NCBI GenBank assembly: GCA_946406275.1
Contig: CAMJJZ010000007.1
Location: 1-32,537, forward strand
Reading direction: 5' to 3'
Origin: an uncultured Bacteroidales bacterium
Lineage (GTDB): Bacteria; Bacteroidota; Bacteroidia; Bacteroidales; UBA932
DNA length: 32,537 bases
Part shown: piece by piece, positions 15,078 to 21,943 of the stretch
Numbering within the stretch: position 1 is the first letter of the stretch
Layout of the letters: the number at the start of each line of letters is the position of its first letter
Notes under the pieces: model-generated
Told to the model about the DNA's origin: nothing
Databases searched by the model: none
The model's input: only the letters and a program-made list of their open reading frames with translations
Position numbers and translations under genes: made by a program

Positions 15078-16017
15078 AAATCATATCAGGTGCCGCTTTA
15101 AGCAAAGCTTCCGCACCGTTAATTATATCGTTTACAATATCTTCTGCGCTTTCTTCGCGTCTGGCAAGGCCGGCCACTTCTCCCGCCAGGAAACTCCCCT
15201 CTGCCAGATTGCCGTCAAACACGGCCTTGCGGAGAGAGCCTGTACCGAAGGCCCGGATGGCATCGTCAGAGACGGAAGCATCGGCCTCCATGGCGGCGAA
15301 CTTCTTGGTGAAAGGCGTCTTGAGGGCACGTACGGCGTCCCCGAGGCTCTTTCCCGTGACCATTGTCCCTATGTCCGAGGCCTTTATGAGGCGCTCCTTG
15401 TACACCGGGTGCACGCGGCACTCGCGGGCCAGGAGGAAACGCGTTCCCACCTGTACGCCGGCGGCTCCCATAATGAAAGCGGCCGCTGCTCCCCTGCCGT
15501 CGAAGATGCCTCCTGCGGCCAGGACCGGGATGTCCACCGCATCCAGTATCTGCGGAAGAAGGGCCATCGTATGCGTGTCTCCGATGTGTCCACCGGACTC
15601 CGCCCCTTCTGCAATTACTGCCGTGGCGCCCAGTTCCTGCATTTTGATGGCATATGCCACCGATGCCACAACCGGAATCACCTTTATTCCCGCGGCTTTC
15701 CACTTCTCCATGTAAGGAGCCGGAGAGCCAGCGCCGGTAGTCACTATTCCAATCCCCTCTTCCACCACCAGGTCTGCAATCTGGGCAGCGTCCGGTGCGG
15801 CAAGCATAATGTTTACGCCAAAGGGCTTGGACGTGAGTTCCCTTGCCTTGCGAATCTCTGTGCGAACGGCTTCCACTCCCCCGTTTATGGACGATATCAA
15901 ACCCAGTCCACCGGCCTCCGAGACCGCTGCAGCCAGGTTTGCATCGGCAATCCAGGCCATTCCGCCCTGGAAAACGGGATGCTTGATACCAAGTATTTCT
16001 GTTATCCTTGTTCGCAT
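15067..16017 (-). CDS. fabK: Enoyl-ACP reductase II, FabK-type flavoprotein
   Basis: 316 residues from ATG 16017 (MRTRITEILGIKHPVFQGGM). A longer frame from 16155 would add 46 residues of poor character overlapping the neighbouring gene. FMN-dependent TIM barrel of the nitronate monooxygenase/FabK group: FQGGMAWIADANLAAAVSEA, GADAAQ-like middle, and EGAESGGHIGDTHTMALLPQ carrying the His expected in FabK. Further along come VPVLAAGGIFDGRGAAAAFI-type phosphate-binding residues and GTRFLLARE. Reduces the enoyl-ACP double bond in the last step of the cycle. Adjacency to fabF and fabZ supports FabK over nitronate monooxygenase. FabK is the triclosan-tolerant alternative to FabI (family knowledge). 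Confidence 0.88.
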   Translation of the reverse strand: MRTRITEILGIKHPVFQGGMAWIADANLAAAVSEAGGLGLISSINGGVEAVRTEIRKARELTSKPFGVNIMLAAPDAAQIADLVVEEGIGIVTTGAGSPAPYMEKWKAAGIKVIPVVASVAYAIKMQELGATAVIAEGAESGGHIGDTHTMALLPQILDAVDIPVLAAGGIFDGRGAAAAFIMGAAGVQVGTRFLLARECRVHPVYKERLIKASDIGTMVTGKSLGDAVRALKTPFTKKFAAMEADASVSDDAIRAFGTGSLRKAVFDGNLAEGSFLAGEVAGLARREESAEDIVNDIINGAEALLKAAPDMIYGK

Positions 16018-16026
16018 TTGAGGGCG

Positions 16027-16034
16027 CAAAGATA
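16027..16034 (-). promoter_or_regulatory. -7 box just upstream of fabK
   Basis: CAAAGATA on the plus strand reads TATCTTTG on the minus strand, a perfect TAnnTTTG box 10 bp before the fabK ATG. This suggests that fabK-fabF-deaminase-fabZ can be transcribed separately from the three genes upstream. The -33 element is unclear. Confidence 0.5.
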
Positions 16035-16039
16035 CAAAA

Positions 16040-16480
16040 TTATTTCTTCTTTCGCGCACGTTTGCGCCTTTCGCGCACGCGGAAAGCGCTCTCCACCACC
16101 AGCTGGTCCTGGAAACAGCCCCTTGCCGCAAGGAAATTGCACACGGCAATAACAAGCGGCAGGATCACCGTCCATCTGAACACCGCGCCATCAAAGCTGA
16201 AGTACATCCAGGCAAGCCATATCTGCATTCCAAGGGCTATTATTCCTGAAAGTACCGCCAGCCTCATCTGGAGTATGCGGCTCTTGTAAACGATGAGAGC
16301 CAGCACCACCAGGAAAGCCAGGATGCACAGAAGGATTGCAAAGAACGGCTTCTGCAGCTGGAAAAAAGTTACCTCAACCATTCCGGCGGGATCCGCCACC
16401 TTATACGCCACTCCGAAGAGAAGCACTGCGCAAAGCGCCGCCGAAATAAGAAGATAAAGAGTCTGAATCCTCTGCCACAT
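16040..16480 (-). CDS. DUF4293 family small membrane protein
   Basis: 146 residues with four predicted membrane helices (for example LYLLISAALCAVLLFGVAY near the start) and a very basic tail (RVRERRKRARKKK). The start MWQRIQTLYLLISA is characteristic of DUF4293, a family of unknown function found in Bacteroidota. It is 2 bp downstream of the CPBP gene, in the same operon. No function can be assigned. Confidence 0.75.
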   Translation of the reverse strand: MWQRIQTLYLLISAALCAVLLFGVAYKVADPAGMVEVTFFQLQKPFFAILLCILAFLVVLALIVYKSRILQMRLAVLSGIIALGMQIWLAWMYFSFDGAVFRWTVILPLVIAVCNFLAARGCFQDQLVVESAFRVRERRKRARKKK

Positions 16481-16482
16481 AA

Positions 16483-17409
16483 CTACTGCTCAGGCTCCAG
16501 GGCAATCTCGTCCACGTTACCGCGCTCCTGCTTGAGCGGAATGCGGCTGAACGCATACAGGCAGCCCACAAACACCAGTACGCCAAGCACATACACAACC
16601 GGATAAAGGTTGCCGCCTATCATATCCCTGAGGAACTCGTACTCCTGGACTGAAGGGATATGTGCCAGGATCACGGCAAAGGCGTTGTTCACAAAGTGAA
16701 TGAGCATGGTAAGGTACAGGTTTCCCGTCCTGTAGTACACAAAACCCATCACAAGGCCAATGATAAAGGCATTGAGGGCCTGCCAGGGATTCATGTGGAT
16801 AAGGGCGAAGAACAGGGCCGATATTATAATTGCCCATGCGGGTTTTACCTTGGTGAGAAGGCCCCTCAGGACCATACCGCGGCAAAGCCACTCCTCAAAG
16901 ATGGGAGCGAAGATTGCCGTCACAAGGAACGCGCTCCAGAAGGGACCGCCGGTCATCTTCTGCATGGCCTCGGAGAACATGTCATAGAAATTCTTCAGCC
17001 AGGGAATTGATGTGGTGAGCTTGAAATTCCAGTAGTTGGGAAGGTCTGCCGTAACCATTGTTCCAAAGGTGAGGAAAACGGTGATTATGGCGATGAGCCA
17101 CCACTTGTAAGGGCCGAAGTTGTTGCTGGACAGTTTGTATCCGGGTTCGAAGAGGCTGTTCATCTGGCTCTTGCGGGCCACGAACATCATTGCGGGAATG
17201 AAATACAGCGGATAGAATATGATCATTCCATATGCAATGAGAGTGTTCAGGGGAACGAATGCCATCAGGAGCATCTGGAGCAAGGCGCTTATGAGCGCAC
17301 CTATGATGAACCAGCCAAGGAGGCCGAACATACCGCTCACGCCCGGGACATACCAGGCGTGAGAAGAGAAGAGGTCAAAATTGTTGACCCTGCGTGCACG
17401 GATAGCCAT
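16483..17409 (-). CDS. CPBP-family intramembrane metalloprotease
   Basis: 308 residues from ATG 17409 (MAIRARRVNNFDLFSSHAWY), leaving 1 bp after the upstream stop; a frame from 17457 would overlap that gene. It is a multi-helix membrane protein. The CPBP/Abi signature is present: FEEWLCRGMVLRGLL (EExxxR form with the Glu pair), FALIHMNPWQALNAFIIGLV and a later HFVNNAFAV, giving the Glu and His ligands of the active site. Relatives include eukaryotic Rce1 CAAX proteases and bacteriocin self-immunity proteins; the substrate here is unknown. Ends with an acidic tail (DEIALEPEQ). Confidence 0.85.
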   Translation of the reverse strand: MAIRARRVNNFDLFSSHAWYVPGVSGMFGLLGWFIIGALISALLQMLLMAFVPLNTLIAYGMIIFYPLYFIPAMMFVARKSQMNSLFEPGYKLSSNNFGPYKWWLIAIITVFLTFGTMVTADLPNYWNFKLTTSIPWLKNFYDMFSEAMQKMTGGPFWSAFLVTAIFAPIFEEWLCRGMVLRGLLTKVKPAWAIIISALFFALIHMNPWQALNAFIIGLVMGFVYYRTGNLYLTMLIHFVNNAFAVILAHIPSVQEYEFLRDMIGGNLYPVVYVLGVLVFVGCLYAFSRIPLKQERGNVDEIALEPEQ

Positions 17410-17410
17410 A

Positions 17411-18343
17411 CTAGTAGAGGGGGCTGGGATAAACACCTTTGGCCACAAGTTCCGCAAACTTGGCGACCACTGCGGGGCGGTCTTCCTTGTAAGTGACGCC
17501 GAACCAGTGTGAAGGAGAAGAAAGGACCTCGCAGCTGGCTTCCCCGGCCTTTACCAGAACGTCTACTGCGTAAGGAATGTAGTACTCTTTCTTGGGCTCC
17601 GTGCGGTGCTCATTGAGGAAGGTCACGAAAGAGGCCTCGCTCTTTGTGAAGTAATCCGGGGTGAAGCCCCACATGTTCATGGAGCAGAGTGCCTTTGCAG
17701 CAAGCTTCACGTGCTTTTCACCGGTGACGGAGTTGTCTCCGTATACGTTGCCATCGGCCTCCTTGGCAATGTCCAGGTGCTCTGCAATGCCGGTGAGGAT
17801 GTTCTTGCTGTCGTAGAAGCAGATGCCGCGGGACACGCTGCCGTTCTCGGAGAGGGTGTTCTCCAGCTCGAAGCCAACTATGCAGTACTGTCCGGTGGTG
17901 TTCTCGTGGGCGCGGCACCAGTCTCCAAGGACCTTGAAGGACTCTTTGCCGTAGAAATCGTCACCGTTGATGACGGCGAAGGGCTCGTGGATAACGTCCT
18001 TTGCCATAAGGACTGCATGTGCGGTGCCCCAGGGCTTCACGCGGTCTTCAGGAACGGTGAAGGGAGCGGGAATCTTGTCCAGTTCCTGTGTTACGAACAC
18101 AAACTCAAGGGGCTCGCCGTCTACGGTCTTAACGCCTGCATAGCGCTCTTTCACGTGGGCGATCATATCCTCCTTGAAGAAGTCTCGGACGATGTATACC
18201 ACCTTGCCGAAACCGGCTTCCACTGCATCGTGAATGGAATAATCGATGATGGTTTCTCCGTTGGGGCCGAGGCCGTCCATCTGCTTGAGCCCGCCGTAAC
18301 GGCTGCCCATACCGGCTGCCAGAACCAAAAGTGTAGGTTTCAT
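17411..18343 (-). CDS. Sugar-phosphate nucleotidyltransferase family protein
   Basis: 310 residues. The Rossmann-like nucleotidyltransferase start TLLVLAAGMGSRYGGLKQMD holds the NTP-binding loop GxGxR, and INGDDFYG gives the metal-binding Asp. PWGTAHAVLMAKDVI is a typical substrate loop. It should transfer NMP to a sugar-1-phosphate or a related phosphate, supplying activated sugar for surface glycans. The exact sugar cannot be read. It is the first gene of a seven-gene minus-strand run and has a well-formed promoter directly upstream. Confidence 0.8.
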   Translation of the reverse strand: MKPTLLVLAAGMGSRYGGLKQMDGLGPNGETIIDYSIHDAVEAGFGKVVYIVRDFFKEDMIAHVKERYAGVKTVDGEPLEFVFVTQELDKIPAPFTVPEDRVKPWGTAHAVLMAKDVIHEPFAVINGDDFYGKESFKVLGDWCRAHENTTGQYCIVGFELENTLSENGSVSRGICFYDSKNILTGIAEHLDIAKEADGNVYGDNSVTGEKHVKLAAKALCSMNMWGFTPDYFTKSEASFVTFLNEHRTEPKKEYYIPYAVDVLVKAGEASCEVLSSPSHWFGVTYKEDRPAVVAKFAELVAKGVYPSPLY

Positions 18344-18376
18344 ACTATAGATTAAATTAAGATTTCATATGTCCTA

Positions 18377-18407
18377 CAAATTTAGCAAATTCGCTGCAAT
18401 AAGCAAA
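18377..18407 (-). promoter_or_regulatory. Promoter of the nucleotidyltransferase-to-fabZ run
   Basis: On the minus strand, -33 TTTG (plus-strand CAAA 18404-18407), a 19-bp spacer and a perfect -7 TAAATTTG (plus-strand 18377-18384). This is the best match to the Bacteroidetes consensus in the window. Transcription would begin near 18370, about 27 nt before the ATG at 18343. Confidence 0.75.
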
Positions 18408-18491
18408 ATTCTGACGGCGCCCTTGGTGCACATAGGGGTCCATAAACTGGACCGCCAGGTGCAAAAATGGCCTTGAATCGCAAATAATTCG

Positions 18492-18499
18492 TATATTTA
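18492..18499 (+). promoter_or_regulatory. Weak -7 box for the PreA-like gene
   Basis: TATATTTA differs from TAnnTTTG at the last base and lies 22 bp before ATG 18522. A TTG at 18473-18475 is only 16 bp away, shorter than usual. Confidence 0.35.
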
Positions 18500-18521
18500 C
18501 ACCAATAAACCGCAGACATTT

Positions 18522-19964
18522 ATGCACATACTGGAAGAAGCATCACGATGCCTGCTGTGCGCCGATGCGCCGTGCAGCAAGGCATGCAGGGGCGGAGACC
18601 CCGCAAGGGCCCTGAGGGCAATCCGTTTTGACAACATGGCCGTAGCCCGGAAGTGGGTGAAGGACTGCCCGGAAGAGGATCTGGAGGCCGCAGAAAAGGC
18701 CTGTATCCACTACGACCGCCCCATCCGTATCCGTGAGATAGCGAAGGGCCTCCCGGAGGCTCCGTCAAAGCCCCTCCCCAGCCTGGAGATAGAGTTCTGC
18801 GGCCTCCGCTGCGAGAACCCCTTCTTCCTGGCATCATCGGCAATCTGCACCAACTACGGGATGGTTGCCCGCGCATTCGAGGCTGGCTGGGCCGGAGTGT
18901 ACTACAAGACCATCTGTATGCAGGATATAAAGGAAGTATCGCCCCGCTTCGACGCCGTCTACGGCAAGGGAAAGACGGGTGATTTCTACGGCTTCCGCAA
19001 TATGGAGCAGCTGAGCGAGAACCCAGTGGACGTGGACTTTGACATACTCAGGCGCCTCAAAAGGGACTACCCCTCCAAGATTGTCATCGCCTCCATAATG
19101 GGAGAGAAGGAGGACGACTGGATTGATCTTGCCAAAAAGGCGGAAGAGGCCGGATGCGACGCCGTGGAGCTCAACTTCTCCTGTCCTCAGATGCGCCAGA
19201 CCGGTATGGGCTGCGACGTGGGACAGGACCCGGAGCTGGTGACCTTTTTCACCGCCTACGTCAAGCGCAGCGTCAGCATCCCCGTCATCCCCAAGATGAC
19301 CCCCAACATCGCCCACATCTGCGATCCCGCAATGGGCGCATATTTCGCCGGAGCCGATGCCATATCGGCCATCAACACCATCAAAAGCGTCACCCTGGGG
19401 GACGGTTCCGAGGTGAGCGGAGACCAGACAGGGTCCGGCTATTCCGGAAGGGCCGTCAAGCCCATCGCCCTGAGGCATATCCTGGCCATGGCCAAGAACC
19501 CCATCATGAAGAACATACAGCTGAGCGGCGTAGGCGGCATCGAGACATGGAAGGACGCCCTGGAGTTCATCGGGCTGGGCTGCCGGAACGTACAGGTGTG
19601 CACCGCCGTGATGCAGTACGGCTACCGCATAATAGACGATCTGATTCTTGGCCTGCAAAACTATATGGCCGACAGGGGCGTTGAGAAACTCTCCGACCTT
19701 GTTGGAGAGCTCCTGCCGCAGTTCCACCTGCCATCGGACCTTGACCGCAGCACCATAGTCTATCCAAGATTCGACACCTCAAAGTGCATCGGCTGCGGGC
19801 GCTGCACAATCTCCTGTGCCGATGGCGGCCACCAGGCCCTCGTATTCGATACGGAGGCCCGGAAGCCCCGTTTCATCGGCGCCAAGTGCGTCGGCTGCCA
19901 CCTCTGCAGGCTGGTATGCCCGGCAGGGGCAATATCGTCCTCAAAGCGCGTGGAGAAAAGATAG
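18522..19964 (+). CDS. preA: Dihydropyrimidine dehydrogenase PreA-like FMN/4Fe-4S protein with GltD/PreT-type N-terminal Fe-S module
   Basis: 480 residues in three parts. Residues 1-85 start MHILEEASRCLLCADAPCSK ACRGG, the Cys-rich helical module normally at the N-terminus of PreT or GltD. Residues about 88-400 form an FMN barrel of the dihydroorotate/dihydropyrimidine dehydrogenase type: ENPFFLASSAICTNYGMVAR, NFSCPQMRQTGMGCDVGQDP, and GYSGRAVKPIALRHI. The C-terminus has two 4Fe-4S motifs (CIGCGRCTISC and CVGCHLCRLVCPAG). In mammalian DPD these correspond to domains I, IV and V; the FAD and NADPH domains are missing and no preT gene is in the window. The active-site loop GMGCDVGQ has Cys two residues away from the Cys of GMGLACGQ, as I recall mammalian DPD. 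It probably reduces a pyrimidine or related ring with an external electron donor. Substrate is not proven. Confidence 0.75.
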   Translation: MHILEEASRCLLCADAPCSKACRGGDPARALRAIRFDNMAVARKWVKDCPEEDLEAAEKACIHYDRPIRIREIAKGLPEAPSKPLPSLEIEFCGLRCENPFFLASSAICTNYGMVARAFEAGWAGVYYKTICMQDIKEVSPRFDAVYGKGKTGDFYGFRNMEQLSENPVDVDFDILRRLKRDYPSKIVIASIMGEKEDDWIDLAKKAEEAGCDAVELNFSCPQMRQTGMGCDVGQDPELVTFFTAYVKRSVSIPVIPKMTPNIAHICDPAMGAYFAGADAISAINTIKSVTLGDGSEVSGDQTGSGYSGRAVKPIALRHILAMAKNPIMKNIQLSGVGGIETWKDALEFIGLGCRNVQVCTAVMQYGYRIIDDLILGLQNYMADRGVEKLSDLVGELLPQFHLPSDLDRSTIVYPRFDTSKCIGCGRCTISCADGGHQALVFDTEARKPRFIGAKCVGCHLCRLVCPAGAISSSKRVEKR

Positions 19965-20001
19965 CGTCTTCCGGGGAGAACTATCCAAATTGTATTCTTA
20001 A

Positions 20002-20032
20002 TTGTAAAGATACAACTTTTTTCGTACCTTTG
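20002..20032 (+). promoter_or_regulatory. Promoter of ftsB-like copy A
   Basis: TTG at 20002-20004, a 20-bp spacer and a perfect -7 box TACCTTTG at 20025-20032, only 8 nt before ATG 20041, so the transcript would be nearly leaderless. Confidence 0.6.
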
Positions 20033-20040
20033 AATCAGTT

Positions 20041-20394
20041 ATGGAAAACAGGCTTTTCAACTCGCTTAAGCAGAAAGAGCACAACTACCTGATCCCCTTC
20101 GTGATAGTTGTCACGGCGGTGGTTGCGCTGTGGCTGCTGTTCTTTGCCCACAACAGCGTGCTGTCGTGGATAAAAGCCAGCGTTGAGGTGAAGAACCAGC
20201 AGAAGGAAATGACCCGCCTGCAAAGCGAGATAGACGCCATGGACGCCCGCATCGAATCCCTGTCCTCCAACAAAGACTCCGTAGAGGCATTCGCCCGCGA
20301 AAGGTACCACTTCGCCTCCCGCCGTGCCGGCCATATCTCCCTTATTGTTGCGAAGTCCAAAAGATGTCACTTATTTGGATTTCTTTCCAGGTGA
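20041..20394 (+). CDS. FtsB/DivIC-like septum formation initiator, copy A with replaced C-terminus
   Basis: 117 residues: a short cytoplasmic start, one membrane helix (FVIVVTAVVALWLLFFAH) and a periplasmic coiled coil (VEVKNQQKEMTRLQSEIDAM). This is the form of the small bitopic divisome proteins FtsB/DivIC. It is nearly identical to copy B (23261-23566) through ERYHFA but then runs into 24 unrelated residues (SRRAGHISLIVAKSKRCHLF GFLSR), whereas copy B ends APGDDVYIAE. The 3' end therefore seems to have been replaced when the protease-serpin cassette arrived. Membrane and coiled-coil parts are intact, so it may still be made from its own promoter. Which copy is ancestral is unclear. Confidence 0.75.
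   Translation: MENRLFNSLKQKEHNYLIPFVIVVTAVVALWLLFFAHNSVLSWIKASVEVKNQQKEMTRLQSEIDAMDARIESLSSNKDSVEAFARERYHFASRRAGHISLIVAKSKRCHLFGFLSR
20068..20316 (+). repeat. Direct repeat A (ftsB-like duplication)
   Basis: Pairs with 23285-23533 at a constant offset of 3217 bp. 20095-20237 is identical over 143 bp to 23312-23454. A patch of about 30 bp (20238-20266) then differs at many positions, and 20267-20316 is identical again. Beyond each end the copies differ completely. Confidence 0.9.
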
Positions 20395-20497
20395 CAGCAC
20401 GTCCCTTGTCATCCGAGGCCACGTTTTCCACCACTACCGTATCTTGATAACAATCTTCCTCACAAAAATGTATGTGTTGCGATATACAGTTTTTTCT
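20342..20497 (-). pseudogene. Possible remnant of a minus-strand gene end
   Basis: A 51-codon minus-strand open frame without ATG, ending at TAA 20342-20344. Part of it reads EEDCYQDTVVVENVASDDKG and continues RAVTWKEIQISDIFWTSQQ, which has a protein-like composition. It lies between ftsB-like copy A and the protease gene, in a stretch with no other gene. It may be the 3' end of a gene cut when the cassette was inserted. I do not recognise the family, and it could be chance. Confidence 0.3.
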
Positions 20498-20506
20498 TTA
20501 TATTTG
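20477..20506 (+). promoter_or_regulatory. Promoter of the protease-serpin pair
   Basis: TTG at 20477-20479, a 19-bp spacer and perfect -7 box TATATTTG at 20499-20506. Start of transcription is expected near 20512, about 20 nt before ATG 20532. Confidence 0.7.
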
Positions 20507-20531
20507 CAAAAGAAAAACTATCATTTCTACT

Positions 20532-21911
20532 ATGAAACGGATACCTTTTATTACGATGCTTTTTATCCTGCTCTTCGTTTCATGCGCGAAGTCTTATCCA
20601 TTGGTTGAGAACGCATCAATTACCTCAAATAATCATTCGAATGAGTTAATCGGATTATCCAGATTATCAAAGGACATTTCTTCGGAAGACGCTATCTGCA
20701 TTGCCGCTATTTTTCTTAATAATAATCACTCCATAAAGACTAAAGCCACATCGCTGTCTGTAATTCCTGTTAAGGACAACAAAGGGATTGAACAATTGTA
20801 TGCTGTTAATTATGGTGAAGGTTTCATACTCGTTCCAACCACAAAGGCTTTTGTCCCTATTGCGGCTATCTGCAATGGGACCTACGATAATTCCACCATT
20901 ATCCCACAAGAGCAATTATTGATAGAGGATATGTGTGAAAGGATAGCCGCGAATCGTGAAGAAGAACGCTATGATGAATATAGTGATGCGTGGGAAGAGT
21001 TCGAGCGCAAAAGTGTTTTATGGTACGATTCAACCGAAACTAAAGGATTAACCCCAGCTGAAGCATATGAGGAAATGGAAGATGAGTGGGAAGGACTCGA
21101 CGTTTATTATATCGGCGATTCGCCTTCATACGTTCCCCCAGGCATATATCAATCCTTCAATGCTACGGTTCAGCAAGATTATCAAAACAATGCGTGCGTA
21201 TATCCCGAATATGCCGTTATTACAAAGGAATCCTCTCCTGACGTTGTTCAATATGGACCATATACAAAGACAAGTTGGAATCAGACTTATCCATATAATT
21301 CTTCAGTACCAGGAGGCCTTGTACTAGGATGCTTAACTGTAGCGGTTGGACAATTAATGAGAAGCTACGGTATGCCGGCTGGAATAGCTTGGGGGGCTAT
21401 GCCGGATGCCACGTCTAATACAACTCTGTCCAATTTTTTAGCCACTCTCCGTTCAGATTTGAGTATCGATAACAACGGAAATGGTTACTTGGTGGATGCC
21501 AAGGATTACCTTAATTCCCGTCCATATAATTGCTATTCTTCAAGTCATAGTAAAAGTACAGTAAAAACATCAATTCAAAACAAGCGGCCGTTAATAATGT
21601 TTGGATATCGTGAAGAAGCCGACTCATTATATGGACACTTTTGGGTATGTGATGGCTATCGCCAAGTGTCTCCGAAAACGATTTACCGTTTATATGTCCT
21701 GATACAAAATGGCAATGAGATAGAATACTATAACAGGAGGACAGAAGAGATTACTTCTCCCTGTATGGACTATTTTAGAATGAATTGGGGATGGGGCGGC
21801 TCTCATAATGGATATTATTATGAGGATACCGTTCAACCCACACCAACTAGCAATTATTGCTTAAATAGAAAAGATTTATTTGTTACGAACAGACAAGCTC
21901 TTTATTATTAG
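20532..21911 (+). CDS. C10 (streptopain/SpeB-like) cysteine protease lipoprotein
   Basis: 459 residues from ATG 20532 (MKRIPFITMLFILLFVSCAK, lipobox VSC); the frame from 20472 only adds residues upstream of a promoter-like stretch. Residues about 45-130 fit the Spi-type inhibitory propeptide (EDAICIAAIFLNNN, then EQLYAVNYGEGFILVPTTKA). The mature domain has catalytic Cys267 in VLGCLTVAVGQLMRSYG, His369 in YGHFWVCDGYR and the NWGWGGSHNGYY segment near 418 typical of C10. It should be an envelope-anchored or released protease made as a zymogen. It is followed 32 bp later by a serpin gene. Both genes are clearly AT-rich compared with their surroundings, suggesting transfer. Confidence 0.88.
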   Translation: MKRIPFITMLFILLFVSCAKSYPLVENASITSNNHSNELIGLSRLSKDISSEDAICIAAIFLNNNHSIKTKATSLSVIPVKDNKGIEQLYAVNYGEGFILVPTTKAFVPIAAICNGTYDNSTIIPQEQLLIEDMCERIAANREEERYDEYSDAWEEFERKSVLWYDSTETKGLTPAEAYEEMEDEWEGLDVYYIGDSPSYVPPGIYQSFNATVQQDYQNNACVYPEYAVITKESSPDVVQYGPYTKTSWNQTYPYNSSVPGGLVLGCLTVAVGQLMRSYGMPAGIAWGAMPDATSNTTLSNFLATLRSDLSIDNNGNGYLVDAKDYLNSRPYNCYSSSHSKSTVKTSIQNKRPLIMFGYREEADSLYGHFWVCDGYRQVSPKTIYRLYVLIQNGNEIEYYNRRTEEITSPCMDYFRMNWGWGGSHNGYYYEDTVQPTPTSNYCLNRKDLFVTNRQALYY

Positions 21912-21943
21912 TTTTACGTTTAACTTTTTACTCTAATATTCAT

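Noticed and set aside
16018..16155. 46-codon extension of fabK
   Set aside because: Overlaps the DUF4293 gene end and a promoter box; FabK proteins start close to MRTRITEILG.
18834..19727. 297-residue minus-strand frame opposite the PreA-like gene
   Set aside because: Antisense shadow; the plus strand holds Fe-S and FMN motifs.
20041..20394. Copy A of the ftsB-like gene as a dead pseudogene
   Set aside because: Its promoter, membrane helix and coiled coil are intact and only the last residues are replaced, so loss of function cannot be concluded.
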